A stretch of DNA of 64,000 nucleotides, taken from Devosia sp. (GTDB taxonomy: Bacteria; Pseudomonadota; Alphaproteobacteria; Rhizobiales; Devosiaceae). The notes beneath the pieces were generated by a model. It searched no databases. It had not been told where the DNA came from and saw nothing but the letters and a program-made list of their open reading frames with translations. Shown here piece after piece: positions 35,354 through 44,358 of the stretch. Both the position numbers and the translations under genes were made by a program. Location: positions 1,302,001 through 1,366,000 of the forward strand of contig NZ_CP075529.1 in assembly GCF_025809055.1 (NCBI RefSeq), given 5' to 3'. How positions within the stretch are numbered: the first letter of the stretch is position 1; every line of letters begins with the position of its first letter.

Positions 35354-37288
35354 CTAGGCGGCGGTGCTTACCACGGTCTCGAGCACGCGCTCGACTTCTT
35401 CACGCGCGAAGACGAGCTGCTGCCGCTCACGAAGTTCGTGCTTCGGGTGGACTCCGAACTTGGCGAGGGTGGTGCGAACCAGGCGGTTCGGAACGCCGAG
35501 GCGCCGCGAGGCTTCATTCGTGAACATCCACTTTCGCGCCACGGCGAACACGTCGGCCCGGGCAATCGAAACCTGGCCTTTGGCCTTGACGGGAAGCAGC
35601 CGTCGAAGGACCAAGCGACCAACCATTGGCTCGGTGACGCCAAGTAGGACCGACGCCTCTATGTGGGTGAGCAGACCGTCACGGGCTTCATCAGAACCGG
35701 CATGCCGCCCGACTGCTGCTACGACGGTTTCGAAATCCGGCGCCGCCAACGATGTCATGGTGCCGGTCAGCCTGCCGTCGATACGGTGCACTGGGATGGT
35801 CCCGTCGATCACCCTGGAGATGATGCCCGCCCATGGTTTCGGCCCGGGCGGCAACCTGTAGACCGCCTTGGTCAAGCGGATATAGGTGCATGGCGGTACC
35901 GCGGGCAACACTTTCGATTCCAGGCGGTCCACCAGCCGGTTGACGCTAGAACGCGTGTAGTATTCCTTGCCCACCGCGAGCATCAGGACCGGACCTCCAA
36001 CGGTATCCACTAGTCCGGCCTCCGCCAGCTCGGCCATCGCCCCGGTCGGTAGGCCGAGGCGGACGGCAGCCGAACTGGCGGCCTCCATGTCCGCGCGTTG
36101 TGCGGCGATCATCGCGATCTGTGCGCGTTCGAACAGCATAGGGGAGTTCTTCGATCCCGCATTGCGGATGACGCGCACCTCCGGATGCCCGGCCAGGATC
36201 TTGAACAGCTTCGGGCGGATGCCGAATTCCTTGGCGGCCTCGTAGGCCGTCAGGAGATCGGAGCGATTGCGATAGCTGCCCTTGCGCACGGTGGGCAGAC
36301 TGACCGCGGTCATGGCCATGTCGTCTTCGACGGACTTCCGCACAGCGGCACGCAGTTCGGGAGGGAGCGCGCGGTCCGTGGTCAGGGCATAGAGCGATCC
36401 GATCTCCTTCTTCACGCCGTAATGGCCGCTGCGTTCGCTCGCGGAATCACGGGCTTGCGAGCAGAGGTCGTGAAACCCATCGGGCCAAGACAGGACCACG
36501 CGGCCCGCCTTGGCGAGGACATCGGGTTCGATGCGATCGAACATCTCGCGGCTCCCGGGCTTGGCCACCGACGTGACCGAGCGTTTCGGGTCCTGCGTCA
36601 TGGCGCTCGCGATCGAGATCGCGAACTCGAACAGGGATCCGCGATCCGTTTCGATATCGGGATGCAGCGCCGGCGCGTAAGCTGCCCTGACGGCAGGATC
36701 GGGATCGACGAGCGAGGTCACGAAGCGCAAGGCCTCCATGTCCTCCACCTCCACCTTCTCCTGTGGCCAATCCCGCAGATCGACCTCGGAGCGAACGAAC
36801 CCATGGTCGTCCACCCGATCGCAGCGGTCGCAGAACGCCAGATCGCGGACCCGCACCCAGCCCAACGTCGTCCCGCAGACTGGACACTCCGAGATCAGGC
36901 GCTCGCCCGTTGCCGGATCGAAGCCGAAGGCACGGATCTGCCAGGCGGCCTTGTGGTATCCGCATGTCGCGAGCGTCCCGGGCGCGATGCGGCGCACGGT
37001 CACCTCGCGGTGGATCGCGCGAATCTCGGCACCGAAGAACCGCAACCAGCCGGAACGCCCGGCCTGATCGAGGAAGAGCGGCGAAATATCCTCGACGCGG
37101 CATCCCAGATGATCCGCAAGGGGAAACTTCAAACCGGGCGCGGACGCGATGGATTCAGCGCGGGACTTGTATCCCAGAGGGATGAGGACATCGCTGGTGA
37201 GATCGTAGCCCATGAGATTGCCCGCGCGGACGACCAGGCCCGGGAGATGCTCGTCGCCATGCGGCAGGACGGAGACAGGAAGCGTCAT
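35354..37288 (-). CDS. tniQ: TniQ/TnsD-type target-selection protein
   Basis: 644 residues. A TniQ zinc-binding region lies at about 109-160 with Cys135, Cys138, Cys153 and Cys156 (CPVCGTTLGW, FCDRCD). Helix-turn-helix-like segments follow; the last 70 residues (SRRLGVPNRLVRTTLAKFGV) look like a further DNA-binding domain. The length is closer to TnsD than to the short TniQ of CRISPR-associated elements, which suggests sequence-specific targeting. The start overlaps the tnsC stop (ATGA). It is last in the operon, about 110 bases from the terminal repeats. Confidence 0.85.
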   Translation of the reverse strand: MTLPVSVLPHGDEHLPGLVVRAGNLMGYDLTSDVLIPLGYKSRAESIASAPGLKFPLADHLGCRVEDISPLFLDQAGRSGWLRFFGAEIRAIHREVTVRRIAPGTLATCGYHKAAWQIRAFGFDPATGERLISECPVCGTTLGWVRVRDLAFCDRCDRVDDHGFVRSEVDLRDWPQEKVEVEDMEALRFVTSLVDPDPAVRAAYAPALHPDIETDRGSLFEFAISIASAMTQDPKRSVTSVAKPGSREMFDRIEPDVLAKAGRVVLSWPDGFHDLCSQARDSASERSGHYGVKKEIGSLYALTTDRALPPELRAAVRKSVEDDMAMTAVSLPTVRKGSYRNRSDLLTAYEAAKEFGIRPKLFKILAGHPEVRVIRNAGSKNSPMLFERAQIAMIAAQRADMEAASSAAVRLGLPTGAMAELAEAGLVDTVGGPVLMLAVGKEYYTRSSVNRLVDRLESKVLPAVPPCTYIRLTKAVYRLPPGPKPWAGIISRVIDGTIPVHRIDGRLTGTMTSLAAPDFETVVAAVGRHAGSDEARDGLLTHIEASVLLGVTEPMVGRLVLRRLLPVKAKGQVSIARADVFAVARKWMFTNEASRRLGVPNRLVRTTLAKFGVHPKHELRERQQLVFAREEVERVLETVVSTAA

Positions 37289-38283
37289 GCGGCCACCAGT
37301 CGGGCGTCGCCGCCGCGCTTGAAGGGGTTGGTCTTCACGATGCCGCGCGGGATCGCGAAGGTATCGACCGCCTTGGACAGGTGCTCGCGCGTCACAGTAT
37401 CCGCCTTGGCCTTGGCAGCATGCATGCAGGCCTTGGCGACGATGCGGCAGGCGATGCCCAGACGACCGAGCGAAGCCTCGTGCAAGGCCGCCGGGATATC
37501 CGCGTTCAGGAAATCTGCCCTTTGCGGGAACAACCCCTCCTTGGCCAGATGAATGCCGAGGCGTCCGACGAAATCCTGGAAGACCTGACGCTCCTGCGTA
37601 TCCTCCCAGGACAATTCACCGAAGTCGATCTCCTCATGGCAGCGCAGCGCAAGCTGGATGTCGTCGAGAAGGTAGGGCCGTGCCTCCTCGATGCCGACGA
37701 ACAGCATAGGCACCACCCCGCGGATGAGCATGGCCTTCAAAGTGTCAGTCACTTCGCTGGTCCTGGAGCGCTCGATCGAGCGCAGGGCCGCATCCTCAGA
37801 CATGCGGTGCTTGGAGACCGCCAAGTGCTGGATCTCGTCGATAACAAGCAGTTCCACGCCGAGAGTGGACAGGAGGTCGTACACACGGCGGAGCATCAGG
37901 TTTTTCGATCCCCGGGCGGAGCGGGGATCGCCGAGGGCAGCCAGGATGTCGGCGCACAGGGAACGAGGCGTCGCGCCGCCTTCCAGCGTGACATGCACGA
38001 CGAGCTTTTGGAGGCGGACCTGTTCATCGAGGGGCAGATCGGCTGGAACCAGCCCTCGGGAAATCGCTTCCGGCACTGCGACTTTTTCCTGGTAGTTCTT
38101 GACCGCGGTGGACTTACCGACGTGGCTGGGTGCGAACAGGGTGCCGAACTGCTTGGGTTCATCGTCGGTGATCGTGGCGCGAAGGTCGTCGCAAACCTCC
38201 GTGACGATGTCGAGACGGGGGTGCTTGACCCTGAGCTTGCGGAACACGGCGAGGATCTCGGAGTTGGTGAGCGTCTTGGTCAT
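37285..38283 (-). CDS. tnsC: TnsC/TniB-type AAA+ transposition regulator
   Basis: ATPase that bridges target selector and transposase. The ATG at 38283 (MTKTLTNSEI) has GAGG upstream and starts just after the tnsB stop, giving 332 residues; an ATG at 38313 would overlap tnsB. Walker A is APSHVGKST (51-59, an unusual first residue), Walker B LLVIDEIQHL (Asp149, Glu150), and sensor-like VPMLFVGIEEA follows. Operon position between TnsB and TniQ supports the assignment. Confidence 0.88.
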   Translation of the reverse strand: MTKTLTNSEILAVFRKLRVKHPRLDIVTEVCDDLRATITDDEPKQFGTLFAPSHVGKSTAVKNYQEKVAVPEAISRGLVPADLPLDEQVRLQKLVVHVTLEGGATPRSLCADILAALGDPRSARGSKNLMLRRVYDLLSTLGVELLVIDEIQHLAVSKHRMSEDAALRSIERSRTSEVTDTLKAMLIRGVVPMLFVGIEEARPYLLDDIQLALRCHEEIDFGELSWEDTQERQVFQDFVGRLGIHLAKEGLFPQRADFLNADIPAALHEASLGRLGIACRIVAKACMHAAKAKADTVTREHLSKAVDTFAIPRGIVKTNPFKRGGDARLVAA

Positions 38284-38290
38284 GGTTACC

Positions 38291-40609
38291 TCAAAGGTCG
38301 TCCGCGAGCGCATCTAGAGCAGCAGCGGAATTCAGGATGTGGTTGGATAGGTCGGCAGGGGCGGGATGCGTTTCGGGCGGCTTCGGCGGCGACGCGGACG
38401 GCGGAGCGGGTCGGCCCTTCGATCCCGAAGACCGGCTCTTCCGCCCCCGCGACGGCGCCTTGGGCGGTGCCCATTCGCCGGTTCGGTGTGCCGCCGAGAA
38501 TTCACGCGGCGTCTCGGCGGCGGCACCCTTCGGCGTCGCCGGCACGGCATGCTGGATCACGGTGTCGCCATCGACCAGACTGGGGCTACGATCGATCTCG
38601 GCGGCGTAGTGCCGGGCGGCGTTGAACGGCATGGCCGCAACCTTCTCCGGCATTTCGTGGTAATAGGCGTGCCGGGCTGCGGCCTTTTCCTGGGGGCTGT
38701 GGAAAGCCATGTTGCGTTCGGCGGCGAACGCCTTGATCGCGTCCACCACAGCCCAGCTCAATCCCTGGGCCGGTGCTCCGTCGACACCGGGGATCCCGTG
38801 CACGTGCTTGTCGACGTTGGGCAGGCGCACCGACGTATTGTTGGAGAAATCCCAGACATGGACATGGCTGGCATCCACGCGATCCCAGTTGGCGATCACA
38901 GCCACCGTGCCGCTGGAGCCGAAGCCCTTGCGACGCGAACGCTTGGCGCCGTACTTCAGCAGGTTCTCCAGCAAGGCCGTCGTGGTCGCCGGCTCGTGGA
39001 AGCGCTGGCCATTCACGGAGATGCCCTCGGCGCTCAGGATGCAACGCGAGACATTGCCGAGCATCTTGTCCAAGGCACCCACATCGTCGATCGTAGGACG
39101 GGTCTTGGCCTGGACGCCCATTGACCAGCGTTCAGCGGGCGCCATGTTTAGGTCGGAATGAGGCTCGACGTGATAGATGTTGACGATGCCGTCCCACATC
39201 CTGGCGGTGAGGTAGTCGATCCGGAACAGCGCCTTCGCCCTGGGATCGAGGCCCAGTTCCTGCATGACCTGCGGCTTGAACGGGATGCCGCTGCCGAGGC
39301 GGTGCCACACCATTTCGTTGAGGGTGCGGAAGAAGCGCTCGACGATCGCCTTGAACGTCGGCGTGCCGACCGGCGCCCAGACGACGTGGATGCCCGCCGC
39401 CTCGCATACCGACTGCATGGAGATGCCGGAGAACTCCCAGGCATTGTCCATGACGATGGTCGTAGGTTTGCCCCAGCCGTCCGTCGCTCCCTTATGGTGG
39501 CCGTACTTCTCGATGAGGAAGTCCTTGGCTCGAACGATCTGCCGCAAGCAGAGCATGGCGCTGTAGACGCTCGGCGGCTCGAAGCTCAGGACCGCGCCGA
39601 GAATCATTCGGCTATAGACATCAATGGCCAGGGTGAGCCATGGACGTTCGGTCATGACGAGGCGACCGTATTGGTCCTCGACCACGGCCCACACGTCGAG
39701 ACGGGTATGGTCAATGAGCACCAGCTCGAGGGGGCGGGACGCCTCCATCGGGACGCCCCGACCCTTGTAGCGGGCGTTGGCCGCCTTCTCGCCGTAGCGG
39801 GTCGACCAGGTCCACCATGACTCCTCTTCGTCAACCCACTTGCGGAAGGTCTCGGGTGAAATTCGGGGCAATTTCTCGAGGCCCTGCTTGACGCGCTCCT
39901 CGTTCTCCTCGTCGATCTTCTTGTAGAAGCTCTCGCGCACGTCGCAGTAGCGCTCGGTGATCGATGCCCAGTAAGCGTCGATGCTTTCCTTGGCCCACGT
40001 CAGCAAAACGTCCGGATAGCGCTTGCTCCGGTCGTGCTTGCCCCGCTTGTCGAAGAACGCCGAGACGGGGCGCGACCCAGGCACGCCGCAGGCATCGATG
40101 GCGCGGAGGATCGTGGCCGCGTCGGGACGCCACACGAAGCCTAGCTCCCGGGCGCGTTTCTTGACGTCCTTGGATTTGAAGTGGTCGTCGATGCAGTTGT
40201 GCCCGCGGCCCAGGTGAGGAGTGGCGTCGTATTCCGATGCGCACCACGCCAGCGTCCGCGCGCGCTCGAACTTCTGCCACTGGGCCAGCCGTTCCTTGCG
40301 CTCCTTGTCGCCGATGCCGCGTTCCTCGGGATCGAGAAGGGTCGCGGGATGGACGTCGCCGAGCTCGAAGGCGGATTTTTTCCGGCTCGGGATGCTGCCC
40401 TTGGGAATGCGAACGGCGCGCCCGTCGCTCCGCATCTTCTCGAAGAGGTGCGGAGCGATATCGACGGGCATGTCCAGCTGCTCGTCCGAAAAGCGCAGTT
40501 GGTGCTGGAGCGTGACCTTCTCGAACGTGGCGAGGAACGTGCGGTCGGGCAGCGTGAGCCAATAGGTCTCGCCGGCCTCGACGTCGATGGTGATCCAGGA
40601 CGGCCTCAT
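38291..40609 (-). CDS. tnsB: TnsB-type DDE transposase (rve/Mu fold)
   Basis: The ATG at 40609 overlaps the upstream ORF73 stop and gives 772 residues. The RNase H-like core runs from about 290 to 440 with catalytic Asp300 (LVLIDHTRLD), Asp388 (IVMDNAWE) and Glu424 (AIVERFFRTL), a D-D-35-E arrangement. A Mu-type C-terminal beta-barrel follows, then a low-complexity Pro/Arg/Ser tail from about 710, likely the region contacting TnsC. It would bind the TGAGTC repeats and join 3' ends to the target. Confidence 0.92.
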   Translation of the reverse strand: MRPSWITIDVEAGETYWLTLPDRTFLATFEKVTLQHQLRFSDEQLDMPVDIAPHLFEKMRSDGRAVRIPKGSIPSRKKSAFELGDVHPATLLDPEERGIGDKERKERLAQWQKFERARTLAWCASEYDATPHLGRGHNCIDDHFKSKDVKKRARELGFVWRPDAATILRAIDACGVPGSRPVSAFFDKRGKHDRSKRYPDVLLTWAKESIDAYWASITERYCDVRESFYKKIDEENEERVKQGLEKLPRISPETFRKWVDEEESWWTWSTRYGEKAANARYKGRGVPMEASRPLELVLIDHTRLDVWAVVEDQYGRLVMTERPWLTLAIDVYSRMILGAVLSFEPPSVYSAMLCLRQIVRAKDFLIEKYGHHKGATDGWGKPTTIVMDNAWEFSGISMQSVCEAAGIHVVWAPVGTPTFKAIVERFFRTLNEMVWHRLGSGIPFKPQVMQELGLDPRAKALFRIDYLTARMWDGIVNIYHVEPHSDLNMAPAERWSMGVQAKTRPTIDDVGALDKMLGNVSRCILSAEGISVNGQRFHEPATTTALLENLLKYGAKRSRRKGFGSSGTVAVIANWDRVDASHVHVWDFSNNTSVRLPNVDKHVHGIPGVDGAPAQGLSWAVVDAIKAFAAERNMAFHSPQEKAAARHAYYHEMPEKVAAMPFNAARHYAAEIDRSPSLVDGDTVIQHAVPATPKGAAAETPREFSAAHRTGEWAPPKAPSRGRKSRSSGSKGRPAPPSASPPKPPETHPAPADLSNHILNSAAALDALADDL

Positions 40610-40827
40610 GACGGCGCCCCCTGGATCTCGACGGCGGCATCCCGGTCGAACATGTCCTCGAGGGTTTCCTCGGACAGCACGATCTCGGAATCGATCTCGT
40701 CGATATGGAACGCGTAACCTTCCGCCGTCACGGCCACCAGCGTGCCCAGCCAAGGCAACCCATCATCGTCGACCAGCACGAAGCGCTGCACCGGAAAGGC
40801 GCGGGGGGATTGGAAGACCTGACTCAT
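40606..40827 (-). CDS. Unknown 73-residue acidic protein between tnsA and tnsB
   Basis: The frame starts by ATGA overlap with the tnsA stop (40824-40827) and ends by ATGA overlap with the tnsB start (40606-40609). A genuine coupled gene is therefore far more likely than chance. The protein (MSQVFQSPRAFPVQRFVLVD) is predicted as a small beta-rich domain followed by an acidic helix (LSEETLEDMFDRD). No family is recognised. Its position suggests a transposase partner or regulator. Confidence 0.75.
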   Translation of the reverse strand: MSQVFQSPRAFPVQRFVLVDDDGLPWLGTLVAVTAEGYAFHIDEIDSEIVLSEETLEDMFDRDAAVEIQGAPS

Positions 40828-41672
40828 GCCGCGCCTCCGATCGAACCCATAGGGAACACCATGGACTCCGGCGCCAGCCGTCCGGCGATGTCGATGCAGA
40901 GCAGGCGGCGGACATGAAGCGCGCAGGCCTTCTGGATGGCCGCCGCGTTGCCGCCGAGAGCATCCAAGACCGCATCCAGCGTCACCGGGCCGTCGCTCAG
41001 CGCCTTCTGGGCGAGATGCACCTCATGGGGCGAGACGATGACGTCGTGGTCGAGCACGATCTCGCGCACCGCATGGGCGATGCGGGAGTAGCCGAGCCCG
41101 GTGGGATCGACGAATTGGAAGAACTGCCAACCAATCCTGCCGTAGACCTCCTCGGCCAAGGCGAGCTTTGACTGGTAGACCGGATCGGCGTTGCGCGGGT
41201 CGTTCGCGGTCTTCACCTCCACGATCAACTCGCGGGTGTCGCCCGCCGTGGACGCGTCGGGACGCCATTCGGCGCAGGCGAGCAGAAACGGTACGCCACC
41301 GGCCAGTGCGGACGCAAAGCGTGCGTCAACGGTCAGGCGCAGATCGGGGAAGAACACCAATGGCGCGGGAACACCCTCGATGATCATTTCAAGGCGGTGC
41401 GGTTGCGCCATCATCCTATGGACCGGAGGCGCCGCCTCCATCAGTTCGAGCGCGGGCAGTTCGCCGCGCAACGATTCCCAAGGCAACGCACGGTGCCCGG
41501 CCTTGACCGAGACGAAGCGTCCCGTGGCATGGTGCTCGCGCCCGGTGATCAGGGTGCGGATAGGACCGCCGTCCTCGGCGACGAAGATGCGGGCGAAGAT
41601 CTGATGGTCTTCGAGCAGAAGCTGATCAGACAGCAGTTCGCCGCGCCGCGGCGGCTTGATACTCTTAGGCAT
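40824..41672 (-). CDS. tnsA: TnsA-type endonuclease
   Basis: Cuts the 5' ends during cut-and-paste transposition with TnsB. The ATG at 41672 has GGAAGGAG upstream and gives 282 residues; the frame is open further upstream but not protein-like. The PD-(D/E)XK core is visible: ESLRGELPALELMEAAPPVHRM then QP (a typical TnsA stretch, Glu71), FFPDLRL (Asp110) and LIVEVKTAND (Glu152, Lys154). The C-terminal 70 residues form a winged-helix-like region (VTLDAVLDALGG). First gene of the operon. Confidence 0.8.
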   Translation of the reverse strand: MPKSIKPPRRGELLSDQLLLEDHQIFARIFVAEDGGPIRTLITGREHHATGRFVSVKAGHRALPWESLRGELPALELMEAAPPVHRMMAQPHRLEMIIEGVPAPLVFFPDLRLTVDARFASALAGGVPFLLACAEWRPDASTAGDTRELIVEVKTANDPRNADPVYQSKLALAEEVYGRIGWQFFQFVDPTGLGYSRIAHAVREIVLDHDVIVSPHEVHLAQKALSDGPVTLDAVLDALGGNAAAIQKACALHVRRLLCIDIAGRLAPESMVFPMGSIGGAA

Positions 41673-41868
41673 GGTTTCTCCTTCCATGCCCGGAAAGTGC
41701 TTGACGCGAAAAGGCGCCCAGCGGATACTCGCCGTGCATGTGTGTGGTTCCTGTCTTTGTGGGACGGGCCTATGTGTGCGGGAACGGCCTTGGTCGTTCC
41801 GTTTGCTAGGATCGGCTGCCAGGCCTTTCCAAGCGATTTGTCGCCTTTCGGCGGTGAGGATTGACCTG

Positions 41869-41938
41869 GTGTTTTCCAAACACGTGCCGGGTCTCGGTAT
41901 TCTAACGCCCTGGAGCAATCCGGGGCGTTTCCGTTTTT
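41869..41938 (+). terminator. Plus-strand hairpin and rho-independent terminator opposite the tnsA leader
   Basis: GTGTTT-TCC-AAACAC (41869-41883) is followed by AACGCCC and GGGCGTT arms (41904-41929) and CCGTTTTTG. The T-rich tail exists only on the plus strand, yet no plus-strand gene precedes it. A short transcript starting near 41.7-41.8 kb is a possible explanation. Confidence 0.55.
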
Positions 41939-42002
41939 GCGTTCACCTTTCCTTCGCCAACGACCGGTATCTTGGAAGACGCCGGCAACGTTGAAGCCTC
42001 AC

Positions 42003-42080
42003 GATCATGACTCAAATCGACCGGTGCGCAAGCCCCCTCCGTTTGATTCGGAGGCGGATTTCGGAGTCATGACTCGACTT
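42003..42080 (-). repeat. Inverted TGAGTC-type sites, candidate right-end TnsB sites
   Basis: On the minus strand GATTTGAGTCATGATCG (42003-42019) and TCGAGTCATGACTCC (42063-42077) carry the same TGAGTC/CGAGTC core as the left-end repeats but in inverted orientation. The second forms the perfect palindrome GAGTCATGACTC. No terminal ACA lies at the spacing seen at the left end. Confidence 0.5.
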
Positions 42081-42354
42081 GTGGGTGTTTCTTAATGTAA
42101 TGGTTTAAGAGCCTCGGGTTTGCGTCACGGCTGTGTCAATAGGCGATCCCGGTCCGGAAATTACTGCCCGCGATCGCATGTCGTGACGCCGTTCACGACG
42201 GTCGCAGATGTCATTTTCCCCCTCGTTCTTCCAGGGAAAAAAGAATCAGCACTGCACCTCCTTCGGAAGGCCTCTGCGTGCTCGTCGCCACGAGAAACTT
42301 TCCCGATCGGGAATGAAAAGCGGCGAGATGGCACACGCCCAAAGGGCTGAGACG

Positions 42355-44352
42355 TCACGCCGATTCGGTCCAAGGCAGCGTCGATTCGTTCGATTCGAAC
42401 CTTCGCGATACGAGGTTCGTGGACGCCGATTCGCCCTTGCGCACTATCGTCAGCACTTCCGCAGCCGACAACGTAGAGCGGGACAGGAGCTCGCCGGCCA
42501 AGGTCTCGATCTCGCTTCGGCGGGAGCGCACCAGGTCGATGGCAGACGCCGCCAGCTTCGCAAGCTCCGTTTCGACCTGGGACATTGTCCTAGGGTCCAG
42601 TCGCAGCATGTCCATCGCCCTTTCGGGCTCGCATCGCCAACGCGGGGCATCCGCAGTGCCGAACGACAGATGCGCCGCCGCGAGCATTCGCATGGCGAGC
42701 CCGAGATCACTGGTCTCCGAACCACCCGATCCCGATGATGCCTCGCCTAGAAAGGCGATCTCGGCCGCTCGGCCCGCGAGCAGCATCTCCACCCGCCGAT
42801 CGAGGTCGGACTTCGTCTCGAGAAGGTCATCGGGGATTTCGACGCGCACGTGACCACCCGAGGCGATGCCGCCGCCAAAGGGGTCGATGCTGACGGACAC
42901 CAGCCGATCGGGAAAATGCAGGGCCGCGATGGCCGCATGTCCTGCCTCGTGCAGAGCCACGCGACTTCGTTGGGCCTCGGTCAATTCGTACGGCGGCACG
43001 AGCCGCGCAGTCAGATCGGACAACGACATCTCGCGCTTCTCGCGCCTTGCCAGCCGCTTGGCCGATCTCACGAGGTCCATGATGTCGGCCCCTGTCATCC
43101 TGCGAGCCGAGCAGATGCTCGCCATGGGAGAGAGATCGGCATCGGCGAGAGAAGGCCCGAGGTGATGACGCAGGACCCTCGCTGCTCCTGTTTCGTCGGG
43201 CGGTCCCAGATAGATCGAGCGCTCCAGCCGCCCGGGACGCAGGCAAGCCGGTGCCAGGGCCTCGACGCGGTTCGTTGCGCCGATGACGATCAGACCATCC
43301 CTGTCGGACACGGCACTGTCGAGCAACTGCAGGAAGTCGGCGACCACCGGGCTCCACCAGTCCTTGCCGCGCTGGGAGATCTGGTCGAGATCCGGCATCT
43401 GGTCGATCTCATCGAGGAACAGGACGGCCGGCGCCTGCTGCATCGCACGCTCGAAAAGGGCTCGCTGGGCCTTGATCACCGAATCCAGATATCCCGCGCT
43501 GCACGCGAACAGCTCCGACACGCTCCCGATAACCACGGGAATGCCGAGATACTGGCCCAGCGCACGGGCATATGTGGTCTTGCCCGTCCCGGGCGGTCCA
43601 TGGAGGACGCAGCCCTTGTCCACCTCCGACCAGCCGATGATCCCGGCTTTGATATCGGACAGATCCTGCTTGAGATCGATCGCCCACAGCCGCGCATCGC
43701 CGAATTCGACCGCCACCTCCAGATCCGGCAGGGTTTCGCCGACACGAGCCGTGCGCGTTTTCGCCGAGATGGCATTGGCGATGCGTTCCGCCGTCACCGC
43801 GGCGTCGGCGCCCTTCTCCACGAGCCCGCACAGCTCGTCGAAGTCGAGGACCGAGGTGTCGAGCCTCGAAAAAGAGGATGGCAAGCGACCCACCGAGAAC
43901 CTGCGGACCAATTGGGCCACCAGAGCTGCGCTTGGCGGCGGGACCTCGATGGTCTCCGATGCGACCGTCTTGAAGATCGCCGGCAACGTCCGCACGGACG
44001 GCGTCACGGCCACGACCGTCCTGCCGGCAGCAAGGGCCTTGTTGATGGCACCGGCGTCCTCCGCTTCTTTCTTCCCCGAAGCCTTGCAGAACGCGTAGAT
44101 GCGGTCGTGAATATCCTCCACCGCTCCTCCGGCCATGTTGGTCCATTCGGCGGACGGCACGACCAGCACGATCGAGCGCAGTTCCCCCTTGATCAAGGAC
44201 TTGCGCAGATCCGTCGAGATCGCACCTTTCACCGCCAGTTCGGCCAGCGCCTGCCGGACCGTCAGTCCCTCATCCTTCCTGCCGATCGTCATCTCGTCGT
44301 CTCCGTGCTGAAAAGGGAAATCGTCTTCGTCGTGGTCGAACATGCCTGGCAC
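42355..44352 (-). CDS. Soluble AAA+ ATPase fused to M41 (FtsH-like) zinc protease
   Basis: 665 residues. An N-terminal region of about 200 residues has no membrane helix. The AAA+ module has Walker A GPPGTGKTT (252-260), Walker B VLFLDEIDQMPD near 315, and a second region of homology ATNRVEALAPACLRPGRLER. The M41 peptidase has zinc ligands His468 and His472 in HEAGH with Glu469, and a downstream ETSDLGLAM supplying the third-ligand Asp. LAGRAAEIAFLG also matches FtsH. Unlike housekeeping FtsH it lacks transmembrane segments. Last gene of a four-gene operon on a mobile island; substrates are unknown. Confidence 0.88.
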   Translation of the reverse strand: MPGMFDHDEDDFPFQHGDDEMTIGRKDEGLTVRQALAELAVKGAISTDLRKSLIKGELRSIVLVVPSAEWTNMAGGAVEDIHDRIYAFCKASGKKEAEDAGAINKALAAGRTVVAVTPSVRTLPAIFKTVASETIEVPPPSAALVAQLVRRFSVGRLPSSFSRLDTSVLDFDELCGLVEKGADAAVTAERIANAISAKTRTARVGETLPDLEVAVEFGDARLWAIDLKQDLSDIKAGIIGWSEVDKGCVLHGPPGTGKTTYARALGQYLGIPVVIGSVSELFACSAGYLDSVIKAQRALFERAMQQAPAVLFLDEIDQMPDLDQISQRGKDWWSPVVADFLQLLDSAVSDRDGLIVIGATNRVEALAPACLRPGRLERSIYLGPPDETGAARVLRHHLGPSLADADLSPMASICSARRMTGADIMDLVRSAKRLARREKREMSLSDLTARLVPPYELTEAQRSRVALHEAGHAAIAALHFPDRLVSVSIDPFGGGIASGGHVRVEIPDDLLETKSDLDRRVEMLLAGRAAEIAFLGEASSGSGGSETSDLGLAMRMLAAAHLSFGTADAPRWRCEPERAMDMLRLDPRTMSQVETELAKLAASAIDLVRSRRSEIETLAGELLSRSTLSAAEVLTIVRKGESASTNLVSRRFESNESTLPWTESA

Positions 44353-44358
44353 CTCTGC

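Larger units (their letters stand above)
35088..42080 (-). mobile_element. Tn7-like transposition module (TnsA, ORF73, TnsB, TnsC, TniQ)
   Basis: One contiguous minus-strand operon of five genes flanked by repeats with a shared TGAGTC core: five direct copies at 35107-35246 and inverted copies at 42009-42076. Presence of TnsA with TnsB indicates cut-and-paste movement. No Cas genes accompany it. The left terminus is well supported (see the end feature). The right boundary given here is only the last repeat; the true end may be near 42.1 kb or beyond the window if the metal-resistance genes are cargo. Confidence 0.75.
41673..42354. other. 682-base gene-free region between tnsA and the protease operon
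   Basis: It should hold the tnsA promoter and possibly the right transposon end. Visible elements are a plus-strand hairpin plus terminator (41869-41938), inverted TGAGTC sites (42009-42076), a CCTCCG/CGGAGG hairpin (42036-42054), a GTCGTGA/TCACGAC hairpin (42180-42199) and the palindrome TTCCCGATCGGGAA (42299-42312). Short frames here are not protein-like. Confidence 0.5.

Noticed and set aside
38301..38320. CTAGAG-containing string as another MerR operator
   Set aside because: It lies inside the tnsB 3' coding end and lacks the second half and the TTGCTC element.
35354..42080. CRISPR-associated transposon
   Set aside because: No Cas12k, Cascade genes or CRISPR array; TniQ is long and TnsA is present.
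42124..42140. CACGGCTGTGTCAATAGG as the right transposon terminus
   Set aside because: It contains TGTGTCA but in the wrong orientation and without an adjacent repeat at the left-end spacing.
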